Shown here: one piece after another, positions 17,401 through 26,419 of the stretch
Layout: each line of letters starts with the position of its first letter
Numbering within the stretch: the first letter of the stretch is position 1
Source of the DNA: Chryseobacterium polytrichastri
GTDB lineage: Bacteria; Bacteroidota; Bacteroidia; Flavobacteriales; Weeksellaceae
Reading direction: 5' to 3'
Length of the DNA stretch: 64,000 bases
NCBI RefSeq assembly: GCF_900142445.1
Contig: NZ_FRAV01000003.1
Location: forward strand, 1 to 64,000
Notes under the pieces: model-generated
Seen by the model: only the letters and a program-made list of their open reading frames with translations
Databases searched by the model: none
What the model was told of the DNA's origin: nothing
Position numbers and translations under genes: made by a program

Positions 17401-17481
17401 AATTACACTTTACTCATTTATAACAAATATAATGTAATTTGAATTTATGTACAGCCAAAATGTACTAATTATGTGATGAAA

Positions 17482-17508
17482 AAGTCTTGATTCTTAAAAT
17501 CAAGACTT
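17482..17508. repeat. Perfect 11-bp stem hairpin between recombinase and Crp/Fnr genes
   Basis: AAGTCTTGATT and its complement flank the loop CTTAA. On the minus strand a T5 run follows, terminator-like, but no minus-strand gene ends here. It may shield the recombinase from upstream readthrough or act as an operator for the divergent genes. Confidence 0.5.
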
Positions 17509-17569
17509 GTACACGAAACCGACCATCTATTATATCAGCTGCTATCAATCTTTTTATATCTTTATTCTA

Positions 17570-18166
17570 ATGAAAAACAAAAATTTAGAAGATCATCTTA
17601 GAACAATATTCAATCTTAAAGAGCTTCCTGATGATGAAGAGTGGAATGGTTTGTTGAGGAATTCTGATGTAAAGTCTTTCAGAAAAAATGAGATCATTCT
17701 AAAAAGAAACTTCCGTTATGGTGATGTGCTTTTTGTTGTAGAAGGGATACTGGCTTCTGAATTTACACTTGGTGAAAAAACAGTGATTGGCAGATTTTTT
17801 CAGCCCGGAAATTTATGTACCAACTTTGACAGTCTACTTCACCAAACGGTATCCAGATATCAGATTGTAAGTATCACTCCATGTACAGTCATTTCAATAC
17901 CTGCATCTGATTTTATGGAGTATTATAATAATGGGATGAGTCTTGGTAAGATCATTAGAAATACGGTTCTTGAGATTATTGCCGAAGATATTCTTATTAC
18001 TGATATGAAGCTATTATATGGAAAGGATGAAATGATTGAATTCATCCGAATGTATTATCCTGATATTGCCAAAAAAGTTCCCTATAAATACATTGCTCAG
18101 TTTTTAGGAATTACTCCGGAAGCGTACAGCCGAATATTGAAGCAAAGTCACCATAAATCTTCTTAG
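17570..18166 (+). CDS. Crp/Fnr family transcriptional regulator
   Basis: 198 aa from the ATG at 17570 (MKNKNLEDHLRTIF); an upstream extension to 17507 overlaps the hairpin and reads as non-coding. The N-terminal cyclic-nucleotide-like domain (RYGDVLFVVEGILASEF) is followed by a C-terminal helix-turn-helix (KYIAQFLGITPEAYSRILK). It is divergent from the recombinase and 77 bp upstream of the PhlG-like gene on the same strand, so it likely regulates or is co-expressed with that gene. Confidence 0.87.
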   Translation: MKNKNLEDHLRTIFNLKELPDDEEWNGLLRNSDVKSFRKNEIILKRNFRYGDVLFVVEGILASEFTLGEKTVIGRFFQPGNLCTNFDSLLHQTVSRYQIVSITPCTVISIPASDFMEYYNNGMSLGKIIRNTVLEIIAEDILITDMKLLYGKDEMIEFIRMYYPDIAKKVPYKYIAQFLGITPEAYSRILKQSHHKSS

Positions 18167-18243
18167 AAAAGCTTAACAAAGGTTAAGTTTTTCAATAGCA
18201 ATCTCCAGCTACCTTTGGTGAATAATAAGTAATTAAAGTGAAT

Positions 18244-18945
18244 ATGAGACTGACTAAAGAAGAGCAGAATATCCTACTTTCGGATATAGACTCCCTGCTA
18301 TCCCCTAAACCTTTAAGATTGGAAGCAGGGTTAAAAAGACTTGAAAACGGAATGCTTCAGGTTTCTATGAGAACAGATTTGCATGGCTGTAAAAGCAAAA
18401 TGCTGGAGTGGTGGTTTACCTATTTTGAAACCACTGCCCATTTAAAATGGTGGCATCCGCATGACCATATCTTGCATGGCGGATGGGATAGCAAATGGGT
18501 GAAAAACGAAAGCTATATTGGTGCAACTATTCATGCGACTGAAGCATTGGGAGAAATTCCGCCTGTACCTGCTACGATAAAATTTCATGCTCCTGAGGAA
18601 GTCTTTACTCCGGGCTTGTTAGAGAAAGCGTATGCTGAGGGGAATGTAGGTGCCGTTATTTATGCTAGAATTGGCTTTGGAAAAGATACATTACTGGATA
18701 GCAATGGAGATCCGGAAGATGGTTTTATGTTTCATGTAGCCAGAGATACTCCTTTTGGCTGCTCATTGAGAAGTCATTTTTACCTGGGTGCTTTAGCTGC
18801 AGATACTGATACTCCTCTGTCTGAGGATATTGGTTTTGGATTGATGGAGCATTGTTATACAGAATTTACGTATTTATCCCATTTCCTTTCTTCTCTTTAT
18901 TATGCAGAGAACAAAAATGGAGATAAGGCCCCTTTGCCTTGGTAG
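18244..18945 (+). CDS. DAPG hydrolase (PhlG)-like C-C bond hydrolase
   Basis: 233 aa. The motifs LEWWFTYFETTAHLKWWHPHD and FHVARDTPFGCSLRSHFYLG are those of the PhlG fold, a zinc-dependent family that cleaves the C-acetyl bond of 2,4-diacetylphloroglucinol. HCYTE (His203, Glu207) matches the known HxxxE zinc pair, and His71/His75 lie in the WHPHDH segment. The ATG at 18244 is preferred to a GTG six bases earlier. TACCTTTG at 18210-18217 is a good -7 element. It is shorter than the Pseudomonas enzyme, so the substrate may be a different acylated phenol. Confidence 0.8.
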   Translation: MRLTKEEQNILLSDIDSLLSPKPLRLEAGLKRLENGMLQVSMRTDLHGCKSKMLEWWFTYFETTAHLKWWHPHDHILHGGWDSKWVKNESYIGATIHATEALGEIPPVPATIKFHAPEEVFTPGLLEKAYAEGNVGAVIYARIGFGKDTLLDSNGDPEDGFMFHVARDTPFGCSLRSHFYLGALAADTDTPLSEDIGFGLMEHCYTEFTYLSHFLSSLYYAENKNGDKAPLPW

Positions 18946-18962
18946 AGTTTAATAATGATTAG

Positions 18963-19002
18963 AAAACTGAAACCCTGCATTAGATACAGGGTTTTAGTTT
19001 TT
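18963..19002 (+). terminator. Terminator of the PhlG-like gene
   Basis: AAAACTGAAACCCTG (18963-18977) pairs with CAGGGTTTTAGTTTT (18987-19001) around a 9-nt loop. It is A-rich before and T-rich after, so it works in both directions and also serves the convergent gene ending at 19053. Confidence 0.85.
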
Positions 19003-19052
19003 AATGAAGTATAAAATTTAAGGTTATTCCTTACAGATTAATCTTGACTATT

Positions 19053-19538
19053 TTATTTTTTTGGATTCAAAGAAAAATTATCCACGTAAACTGCTTGATG
19101 GATTCCGTTCAATAAAACTTTCAGTCCCAAATTTGAATCTTTTTTTAAAGAAATATCAAATGTCTTTTTGCCTCCTGCTATTTTAGAGGCTTTAGCTATT
19201 GAAACATACGATTTTGCATCGGAAGTATTATTTATTGAAAACAATTCTAAGGTTGTTTCTCCACCGTTGTCTGAAATATCAAGGGTAAGTGTATATTTTC
19301 CTGCCTTAATTTTTGGAGTAATGAGATACATATTTTCTCCAGGGCTATTCATAGAATAAAATATGATTTTTTTTTCACTGGCATAAAGCATGGCTTTTCC
19401 TTGCTGGGCAGTCCAGCATTTGTTGATCTCTTTCCAGGTATCAAAATTTTCTGTAAGATTGGTTACAGTTTTACACTGTGCATTTGCTGTTAGAAATCCT
19501 CCTAAAGCTAATATTCCTGCAAATACGATTTTTCTCAT
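19053..19538 (-). CDS. Small exported protein, single beta-sandwich domain
   Basis: 161 aa with a clear signal peptide (MRKIVFAGILALGGFLTANA). The mature part begins TENFDTW...CWTAQQG and contains MYLITPKIKAGKYTLTLDIS, resembling the jelly-roll domains of choice-of-anchor-J / cleaved-adhesin type found in Flavobacterial surface proteins. No T9SS tail or catalytic motif is seen. Monocistronic. Function unknown. Confidence 0.7.
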   Translation of the reverse strand: MRKIVFAGILALGGFLTANAQCKTVTNLTENFDTWKEINKCWTAQQGKAMLYASEKKIIFYSMNSPGENMYLITPKIKAGKYTLTLDISDNGGETTLELFSINNTSDAKSYVSIAKASKIAGGKKTFDISLKKDSNLGLKVLLNGIHQAVYVDNFSLNPKK

Positions 19539-19656
19539 ATTTTATTAATGTATTATGAGGTAAAAATAGTTGAAAAAGAACTATAATCAATAATTAAGAT
19601 GAAAATTATTCACCCATTCTGCTATAAATCATGTCGGTCTTTTAGTAAATTAATCA

Positions 19657-20559
19657 TCAGATTTGAATCTCTGTTGTAAATACTACGGTAGCATCACCTT
19701 TTATTGTAATCAATGAAGGCAAATCATCTTCAATGGTAACACTTACGTTTACAACCCCAAGTCTGCCTATTTTTTCGCCCTGTTTACCTTTGAATTCGTA
19801 TACATTATCTTTACAATCAATAATTTTATTCTGTATTAAATATCCTCCCAATGGTCCGTTTGCATTACCTGTAACCGGATCTTCATTGATTCCAATTGCC
19901 GGAGCAAACATCCTTCCATAGGTCAGTACCTCGCTATCGTTCGAATCAAATGTAAAAACAAAATATCCGTTGCAGTTGATCTCTTTACTTAGCTGGATTA
20001 AACTATTGTAATCAGGATTCAGGTTATTGAGTTTTTCCCTGCTTTTTATACCAATCATAACTTTTGAATGTCCTGTAGAAGCAATTTGAATAGGACATCT
20101 TTCATCTTTATCAGAATAGTCTAATCCTAGTGCAGATAGTATGTTTTGAGATGTTATGGTATCAAATGTTGGACTGAGTTCAAATTTACCCTGCGTCATT
20201 ATTACTTGGTAATCTTCTTTTTCCTTTATTATTTCGAAAGGAAGGATACCAACCTGCGTTTTAAATCTTAAAATGCAAGAGTCTAAATTATCTTCAATAG
20301 CTTTTGCATACATTGCGGAAATAGTAGCATGTCCGCAAATCGGGACTTCTGATTGTGGAGTAAAATATCTTATTATCCCATCACAACTACTGTCGTCAGG
20401 AGAAAAAAGGAAAGCAGTTTCAGAATTGTTGAGTTCTCTTGCTATTTGCTGCATTTGAGTAGCATTCAATCCATCGGCATTTACAACTACTCCTGCGGGA
20501 TTTCCGCTAAATTTCTCTTTTGTAAAAGCATCTATTTGATAAATCTTAAAAGTTTTCAT
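19657..20559 (-). CDS. PhzF family isomerase
   Basis: 300 aa, full family length. The start MKTFKIYQIDAFTKEKFSGN PAG, the NSETAFL segment with the conserved acidic residue, and VPICGHATISA are hallmark PhzF motifs. The second half-barrel repeat carries GINEDPVTGNANGPL. The prototype isomerises a dihydro-hydroxyanthranilate in phenazine synthesis. Most homologues outside phenazine clusters, as here, have unknown substrates. A perfect -7 TATATTTG lies at 20637-20630 on the minus strand. No other phenazine gene is present. Confidence 0.93.
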   Translation of the reverse strand: MKTFKIYQIDAFTKEKFSGNPAGVVVNADGLNATQMQQIARELNNSETAFLFSPDDSSCDGIIRYFTPQSEVPICGHATISAMYAKAIEDNLDSCILRFKTQVGILPFEIIKEKEDYQVIMTQGKFELSPTFDTITSQNILSALGLDYSDKDERCPIQIASTGHSKVMIGIKSREKLNNLNPDYNSLIQLSKEINCNGYFVFTFDSNDSEVLTYGRMFAPAIGINEDPVTGNANGPLGGYLIQNKIIDCKDNVYEFKGKQGEKIGRLGVVNVSVTIEDDLPSLITIKGDATVVFTTEIQI

Positions 20560-20693
20560 AATTGTTTCGGTTTGTCAGTCGCTTTCTGTTCTATAAATAG
20601 CGCCTATCTATAGGGAATTAATCATACTTCAAATATAGCCAATTTCACAATAGACATAATGCTTGGCAGCAATATATTGTATCGATTTAAATT

Positions 20694-22157
20694 TTAAAAA
20701 ACATAGGTAACTGTTGAGCTTCCTGAAATGGTAACGGGAGCCGTTTGTTGATTATATTTAATAGTAAATGTCTGGTTGGTTGAGCTGCTGTTCTGAACAA
20801 CTAAAACGGATTTTCCTTCCGGAGTTGTAAACGCTACAGTTGAAAGATTAGTGGCTTGTGTAGAAGCTATTCTCTGAGAGTTTACAGGAACAAATTTTGA
20901 AGCATGAGCGATAATATAATAAGCAACATTTTTATCATAACCAGAATTATTTGTTACAGTAATGGCACCTTTGCATTGTGTACAGCCGCCTGGGGTATGA
21001 GGTCCAAATGAAGTATTATTGGCAACATTCCATTCCAATGCGGTTTTACTCCAATTTCTCATAGATCCAATAATAACGTTTTTCATATGCCAGTCTAAAT
21101 CTCCGGAAAAACCGCCTAAAGAACTTGTCCATTGTTCTGTGAAATAAAGATTTTTATTCGGGAATAGATTATGAACATTGCTTAAAGCCGAAATATCTCC
21201 TGCGTAAAGGTGGAAAGCTGATCCGTCAACATAAGGATTAGCAGCAGGATCATTTAGAATAGCCAAAGGATACGCCGGATTATCACAATTATGATCATAT
21301 GCAATGATCTTTGTATTCATATTAGCAGCTTTGAAAGCAGGTCCTAACCCATTTTTAATAAACGCCGCCTGTTCCGTAGAAGACATATACATACTTGGAT
21401 TATTTCCTGGGTGTAGTGGCTCATTTTGAGGAGTTATGGCATCAATTTTAATTCCCTGCGCTTTCATTGCCTGAATATATTTTACGAAATATTGCGCATA
21501 TGTAGTATAATATTCAGTTTTTAAGTTTCCTCCGATAGCACTTCCATTCGTTTTCATCCAAACAGGTGCTGTCCATGGAGTCGCTAAAATTTTAATATTT
21601 GGATTGATGATCAAAATATCTTTTAACATCCGAATAAGTGCCAAATCTTTGTTTAAACTAAATTGAGAAAGGGTAGGGTCTGTCTGGCCGGAAGGGATAT
21701 CGTTATATGTAAAAACCTCACTGCTAAGATCTGAGGCTCCAATACTAATTCTTAAATAGCTAACAGCTATTCCAGAGTTGCTAAACAGGTCATTTAGTAA
21801 CTCCTGTTTTTTAGCAGGATTTAGCTGATTAATTACCTCAACGCTTCCTCCTGTTAAAGTATATCCAAAACCATCCACGGTCTGGAAAATCTTTGAGGCA
21901 TCAACTTCGATGGTAGTTCCCGTGCTTGGAGCCGTAGAAAAGTTGACACTATTTTGCTGTTGAAGTTTTACTGATTGATCTCCTTTGGTCAGCCATACTT
22001 CTATAGAACTTGCGGAAATATTTTCTTTTCCTTGATTGTCATTATTAGAAATATCTGTGCTGTTATTGCTACAGCTAGTAGTGAAAAAAGAAAGAAGTGC
22101 GACACTGCAAAGTGCAGCATTTCTAAGCACGAAACGGGATGAGTGTTTTGTTTTCAT
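20694..22157 (-). CDS. GH30 family glycoside hydrolase, lipoprotein
   Basis: 487 aa with a lipoprotein signal (lipobox cysteine 29 in FFTTSCS). The (beta/alpha)8 barrel starts VDGFGYTLTGGSVEV. The acid/base Glu246 lies in TPQNEPLHPG and the nucleophile Glu341 in LYFTEQWTSS. A C-terminal beta-sandwich follows. GH30 enzymes of Bacteroidota commonly cleave beta-1,6-glucan or glucosyl linkages. Twenty-five bp separate it from the PKD lipoprotein upstream, indicating an operon for capture and hydrolysis of a glycan. SusC/SusD genes are absent here. Confidence 0.92.
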   Translation of the reverse strand: MKTKHSSRFVLRNAALCSVALLSFFTTSCSNNSTDISNNDNQGKENISASSIEVWLTKGDQSVKLQQQNSVNFSTAPSTGTTIEVDASKIFQTVDGFGYTLTGGSVEVINQLNPAKKQELLNDLFSNSGIAVSYLRISIGASDLSSEVFTYNDIPSGQTDPTLSQFSLNKDLALIRMLKDILIINPNIKILATPWTAPVWMKTNGSAIGGNLKTEYYTTYAQYFVKYIQAMKAQGIKIDAITPQNEPLHPGNNPSMYMSSTEQAAFIKNGLGPAFKAANMNTKIIAYDHNCDNPAYPLAILNDPAANPYVDGSAFHLYAGDISALSNVHNLFPNKNLYFTEQWTSSLGGFSGDLDWHMKNVIIGSMRNWSKTALEWNVANNTSFGPHTPGGCTQCKGAITVTNNSGYDKNVAYYIIAHASKFVPVNSQRIASTQATNLSTVAFTTPEGKSVLVVQNSSSTNQTFTIKYNQQTAPVTISGSSTVTYVF

Positions 22158-22182
22158 ATTAAAATTTTATGGTTAATTGGTG

Positions 22183-23091
22183 TTATATTTTACGGAATTC
22201 AACTTTATCAATGCTTAATCCATTCACGGTCTTTCCTCCGCATTTAATAAATAAGTAAACTTTTCCGGTTGTACTGGCTGTATAAACCCCGCCGTTTTTG
22301 GATGAATTACAGCCTATGGAAGAAACTTTCCCTTTAAACGGACTTTTGCCACAGCCATCCCAAGTATTAATATTTCTGTAAACGGTACCACTAACATCTG
22401 TACCAGAAGCAGGAATGCTGTTCAAAACATAGACTTCAAACCAGGTATCTACTAAAGCTGTTTCTGAAGAAGCCACCATGTCTATAACATATTTTTGTCC
22501 TGCTTCTACATTAACAGCCTGATAAATGCCTTGTTGTCTGCCTTCATTAGCAACCATTGTAACGGCTCCATTTGCAAAAACCCATTCTGCTTGTGTAGAG
22601 CTGATGATGTGTTTAGACCATTTTGAGATTTCTTCGGGAGTATCAAATCTGCCTCCCTGAATGATATTTCCTGAAACAGGATCTGAAGTGGGCACAACAA
22701 TAGTTTGGCTAGAAGTTCCACCAACCTCACCACCAATTCCTATAGCTTGGTGCTGAATAACATAGGTTCCTGCATCAGGGAAAGAAATATCCTCATCACT
22801 TTTTCCTGTATTATAGCCGTTGTTATCTATATTCCATTTTGAAAGAATATAATTGTTATAGGTCCTTTTTAAATGGTATTTATTTTCAGCAGTTTTAGTT
22901 ACTGTAAATGTTGCATCTACAGGTGGTTGAGTAATTCCGTTTCCATCACCAATGCTGTCAGAAGAACAGCTTGCCAAAAAGAATAATGCAGGGGTTAATA
23001 ATAACCTTTTACTAATGTATTTATTTCTTTTTATTGGATTGAAATAAAACAGAGTATGCATGCTCATACGTTTACATTTTCTTGAATTCAT
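22183..23091 (-). CDS. Surface glycan-binding-like lipoprotein with PKD domain
   Basis: About 302 aa; the exact start is uncertain (ATGs at 23091, 23067 and 23061). The lipobox is in LFFLASCSSDS. Next comes a PKD-like Ig domain (ATFTVTKTAENKYHL ... DAGTYVIQHQAIG). The C-terminal beta-sandwich (IIQGGRFDTPEEISKW ... LSIDKVEFRK) looks like a carbohydrate-binding module. It is first in the operon with the GH30 enzyme and probably holds the substrate at the cell surface. Confidence 0.75.
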   Translation of the reverse strand: MNSRKCKRMSMHTLFYFNPIKRNKYISKRLLLTPALFFLASCSSDSIGDGNGITQPPVDATFTVTKTAENKYHLKRTYNNYILSKWNIDNNGYNTGKSDEDISFPDAGTYVIQHQAIGIGGEVGGTSSQTIVVPTSDPVSGNIIQGGRFDTPEEISKWSKHIISSTQAEWVFANGAVTMVANEGRQQGIYQAVNVEAGQKYVIDMVASSETALVDTWFEVYVLNSIPASGTDVSGTVYRNINTWDGCGKSPFKGKVSSIGCNSSKNGGVYTASTTGKVYLFIKCGGKTVNGLSIDKVEFRKI

Positions 23092-23539
23092 ATCATGATT
23101 TAGTTTAATTCTCAAATTGAGACAATAAAGATAAATATCTTTTTGAATTATCGATATGTTTTTTGTTATTATTTTAAATTTTAGATTTTTTAATACTTAT
23201 AATTGTTTTAATTAAGTATGGTTTTGCATTGTAGTTTAAAGAATGAATAATTAAGAATTTTTTGCTCTATCCTTGGAAATTTACGTTTCAACTGCGGTTT
23301 TAGCGACTTCATTTTAAAGCATACCACAATGATACCTCATTACTTCATTTTTAAGATTGATAGCATAAGATTTGCTTTATAAATTATAATAATTCAAAGA
23401 AATGTGAATATCAGGAGCGATTATAGATAATGGGTTGGTTTTTCAATTTTCCTCTTATGTTGTTCAATTTCCGAATGAATAATTATTAAAATGTGAAAAA
23501 CACATGGGTATACAATAATATCCATTATAACCATGCCCA
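23092..23539. other. Intergenic region with no recognised gene
   Basis: AT-rich divergent spacer between the PKD lipoprotein (minus) and the sigma-like gene (plus). It should hold both promoters. A minus-strand TATCTTTATTG near 23130 is a possible -7 region. I see no ORF with protein-like composition and no strong hairpin. Confidence 0.4.
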
Positions 23540-23887
23540 ATGATAAAAAAGATTTCTAATATAGAATTAGACACGGATTTATTTTTATTAATAAAAGATA
23601 ATAAAAAAGCCGGTTTAGACAAATTATACGAGTGCTATGGTTGTACTCTGTATGGTTTAGCTATTAGGGCAGGTCATTCACAGGAATATGCAGAGGAAAT
23701 TGTTAAGCTTACTTTTTTTAAAGTTTGGAATCATATAGATCTTTTTAAAAATCAAAACAATTCAATGTGTATTTGGGTTATACAAAATTTGATATTGACT
23801 ATTAAGGAATTCTTAAGTTCAAAAAATATCAGCTATCATTTTAAAACGGATAACTTTCCAGATTTTAGTTTTGAATGGATAGAGTAG
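23540..23887 (+). CDS. Stand-alone sigma-70 region 2-like protein
   Basis: 115 aa. LYECYGCTLYGLAIRAG, AEEIVKLTFFKVWNHIDLF and CIWVIQNLI correspond in order to sigma region 2.1-2.4 of ECF factors (…AEDLLQETFLKVW…W…IARN). The protein ends about 25 residues later without a region 4 helix-turn-helix, and no anti-sigma gene follows. It may be a truncated ECF factor or one of the short sigma-like proteins scattered through Flavobacteria. The frame is intact and ends at a normal stop. Confidence 0.65.
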   Translation: MIKKISNIELDTDLFLLIKDNKKAGLDKLYECYGCTLYGLAIRAGHSQEYAEEIVKLTFFKVWNHIDLFKNQNNSMCIWVIQNLILTIKEFLSSKNISYHFKTDNFPDFSFEWIE

Positions 23888-23988
23888 CAGCCTTCTTTAA
23901 TGAGAAAACATTAAAACCAACTTCCAAATAAATTCTTTAACAGCTATAGATTTTCATTACATTTGAAATAATTACCAATTTTGCTGAT

Positions 23989-24471
23989 ATGAATTTTAGA
24001 AATGCCACAATAAAAGATTTAGAAGAAATCCATACTATAGAAAACAGTTGTTTTCCTCCTAACGAAGCAGCTACTTTTGAATCTTTATCAAAGAGATTAA
24101 AGGTGTTTCCCAATCATTTTTGGATCCTGGAAAACGATAACAAGATGATTGGATATATTAATGGGATGGTTACGAACAATAAAACCATTCATGATGAAAT
24201 GTTTTCAAATGTAGAATTACATGATGAGCATGCAAGTTGGCAATCTGTTTTTAGTTTAGCCGTGTCTCCTGAATATAGAAACAGTGGCCATGCAGCTCAA
24301 CTTATAAATCATTTAATTGAAAAATCTAAAGAGCAAAATAGAAAAGGAATCACACTCACTTGTAAAGAATATTTGATTTCTTATTATAACAAATTTGGCT
24401 TTGTAGATTTAGGTATTTCAAAATCTGTTCATGGAGGCGAAATCTGGCATGATATGGTACTTGAATTTTAG
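23989..24471 (+). CDS. GNAT family N-acetyltransferase
   Basis: 160 aa. The acetyl-CoA-binding core is visible: VFSLAVSPEYRNSGHAAQLI (motif A, with SG in place of GxG), then YYNKFGFVDLG. The N-terminal IENSCFPPNEAAT is like arylalkylamine acetyltransferases. It transfers acetyl groups to an amine; the substrate is unknown. TACATTTG at 23958-23965 is a perfect -7 element 24 bp before the ATG. Confidence 0.9.
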   Translation: MNFRNATIKDLEEIHTIENSCFPPNEAATFESLSKRLKVFPNHFWILENDNKMIGYINGMVTNNKTIHDEMFSNVELHDEHASWQSVFSLAVSPEYRNSGHAAQLINHLIEKSKEQNRKGITLTCKEYLISYYNKFGFVDLGISKSVHGGEIWHDMVLEF

Positions 24472-24598
24472 GGAATCTAAGCATGAGTTTAGTGCAAGAT
24501 GATACTTTTTGTATGTAGAGTTAATAGGTTTTGCTATGTCTATTTTTTTACCATTGTAAATTAGAACTTAATTATAACAGATCATCTGTGATGGTCTG

Positions 24599-25426
24599 TT
24601 ACTTCATATATTTTCCAAAATAAGTATTCAAAGCTTCTTCATTGTATTTATCTTCTCCACGCCAATATTCTACAAAAGTCCAGTCACTTTTTCCTCTGCT
24701 TGGTCTTTCATAAGACGATGGTTTTAGAATATCAATGCATGCTAAAATTTCAATTAATATTTTCCTTTCGTCTTTCGTTGATTTAATAGCTGTTGAAAGG
24801 TTTTTTTCTAACGTCCCTGGATAGTCGTTGGGTTGAGAAGTATTTATGATGTTCAAAATATTTTTGAAGATTTCAATATCTTCTGTCGTAGGTTCAGGGA
24901 TTTCGGCTATCTGAAGCTGTTGAAGGTCTAACAAGGTATAAATAAGTTGTCCGTGTCTGACTCCGCCCCATTTTATTCTTTCAAAATTTAAAACATTTAG
25001 GTCTTCATTTTGATACTCCTTTTCGCCGATAATACTATATTTTAAATCTCTGCAAACTCCACAAGTATAGCTTATGTGTGTTTCCTCTCCATTTTCTCCA
25101 AAGCTTTGTCCACTTACGGCTTGGGTATAGGGATGAGGTACCAATTGTTTCGCAATGAAATAAGAAGCCAAACTTGAACGCCAATCTAACCGTCTGCTTG
25201 AAAGGCTACTTAAAAATGCGGTTGCCACTTTATCCATTGAAATTGTAGGAAGAATCTCAAAAATTGTCTCTAAACATTGATCGTGCGAAATTGTTAAAGG
25301 ATCAAACATTAAGCTTTTTGATTTGGCATACTCAAAGTCAGCGATATTTGTTTGTCTGTGCTGTTCATCAATCCAGCCGCTTTTCCAATAGGTTTTAAAT
25401 AATATATTTTTAGCTTTTTTGTCCAT
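24599..25426 (-). CDS. Conserved hypothetical cytoplasmic protein
   Basis: 275 aa, no signal peptide or membrane span. Features: a WKSGW start, YTCGVCRDL (a lone CxxC near residue 118), an alpha-helical C-terminal half, and a final SDWTFVEYWRGEDKY. I do not recognise the family. The minus-strand TATATTTG at 25507-25500 is a likely -7 element. The next upstream minus-strand gene is 268 bp away, so it is probably monocistronic. Confidence 0.6.
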   Translation of the reverse strand: MDKKAKNILFKTYWKSGWIDEQHRQTNIADFEYAKSKSLMFDPLTISHDQCLETIFEILPTISMDKVATAFLSSLSSRRLDWRSSLASYFIAKQLVPHPYTQAVSGQSFGENGEETHISYTCGVCRDLKYSIIGEKEYQNEDLNVLNFERIKWGGVRHGQLIYTLLDLQQLQIAEIPEPTTEDIEIFKNILNIINTSQPNDYPGTLEKNLSTAIKSTKDERKILIEILACIDILKPSSYERPSRGKSDWTFVEYWRGEDKYNEEALNTYFGKYMK

Positions 25427-25693
25427 AGACAGGTCGTTTAAAATTTTGTGTAGCTTTTTTTATTTGGTGTAATAAAGGTTCGTTCGACGGATTAAGTCTC
25501 AAATATATGTAATTTGGTAGAATTGTTATTAAGGAAATTCATCTTGTGTTTCAACTTAATTTAAAAGCGACAAGCTGTGACGTATTTTAACAAGAGAACA
25601 AGTCAATAAAAAAGTGGAACAATTTGTTCCGTTTCGTATTCATAAGTAATTGATGATTACATCGCATTTTCCAACTTCTAAGGAATTATTTTT

Positions 25694-26266
25694 TTAAGAT
25701 GACATCTGTTTTTTCTTCAGAAGTGATTCGTAATGTTTTACTTTTTCCGGTTTATTCCATTTTTGATAAATTTCTACGACTGTAGTTAATTCCTCAATAG
25801 ACATCTCTTTTTTATCTTTTTTGAGGATGCTGGAAAGAGTACTGGATTGAATTTTCAGTAAACGGATTTGTTGTCTGCATTGTAAACAATTTACGGGACT
25901 AGATTGTATCCAGAATTGTAACGTCTCATACCAAATCTTTTTTTCTTCTTTAGTAAACGTAAAGTCTTTACCACAAGTCCTGCAAATTAAATAGGTATCA
26001 TAATATGCCACTTTGGGATTCCAAACATGATTTTGTAATGGAGGAATTGCGATGATAGCCTTTTTGTTTTTCAGACATAAATCACAGGCCCATTCAAAAT
26101 TGTTGTTGGTAAAATCTTCATAGGCATCAATATTTAGATCTTTGTATTGTTTAAAATGTATTTTTATAATATTTTCAAGAATGGATAGGCAGACCGAAAT
26201 TTCGGCTTTGTATTTTTCCATAGAGCAGCATGGGCATTTTACAGACTTCTCTTTTTTCTTTTTCAT
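25694..26266 (-). CDS. Zinc-ribbon protein (zf-trcl-like)
   Basis: 190 aa with four cysteine clusters: CPCC (11-14), CDLC (61-64), CRTC (95-98) and CLQC (127-130). The segment YLICRTCGKDFTFTKEEKKIW ending in CLQCRQ matches the probable zinc-binding domain seen in small bacterial zinc-ribbon proteins. The C-terminal 50 residues are helical. No partner gene is apparent. Function unknown. Confidence 0.65.
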   Translation of the reverse strand: MKKKKEKSVKCPCCSMEKYKAEISVCLSILENIIKIHFKQYKDLNIDAYEDFTNNNFEWACDLCLKNKKAIIAIPPLQNHVWNPKVAYYDTYLICRTCGKDFTFTKEEKKIWYETLQFWIQSSPVNCLQCRQQIRLLKIQSSTLSSILKKDKKEMSIEELTTVVEIYQKWNKPEKVKHYESLLKKKQMSS

Positions 26267-26390
26267 ATTTTGTACATGTTCAGTTATTGTTTACAGCAAG
26301 ATACTGTTTAATTCCTAAAATTTAAAGAAATAGCTTTATCCAGGTTAAATCTTTAATGTTTACTTTATTAGGAAAGATTTGATGGTTTCC

Positions 26391-26419
26391 AAATAAAAAT
26401 CCCCAACAGCAGTTGAGGA
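26391..26419 (-). terminator. Orphan terminator-like hairpin reading on the minus strand
   Basis: On the minus strand TCCTCAAC-TGCT-GTTGGGGA (one G-T pair) is followed by TTTTTATTT, a textbook intrinsic terminator. No minus-strand protein gene lies upstream of it before 26826, so it implies a short untranslated transcript from about 26420-26790. Confidence 0.6.

Noticed and set aside
17482..17508. Terminator for the Crp/Fnr or recombinase transcript
   Set aside because: The T run follows only on the minus strand, upstream of the recombinase start rather than after any gene.
19657..20559. Phenazine biosynthesis
   Set aside because: PhzF-like proteins are common outside phenazine pathways, and no other phz gene is present.
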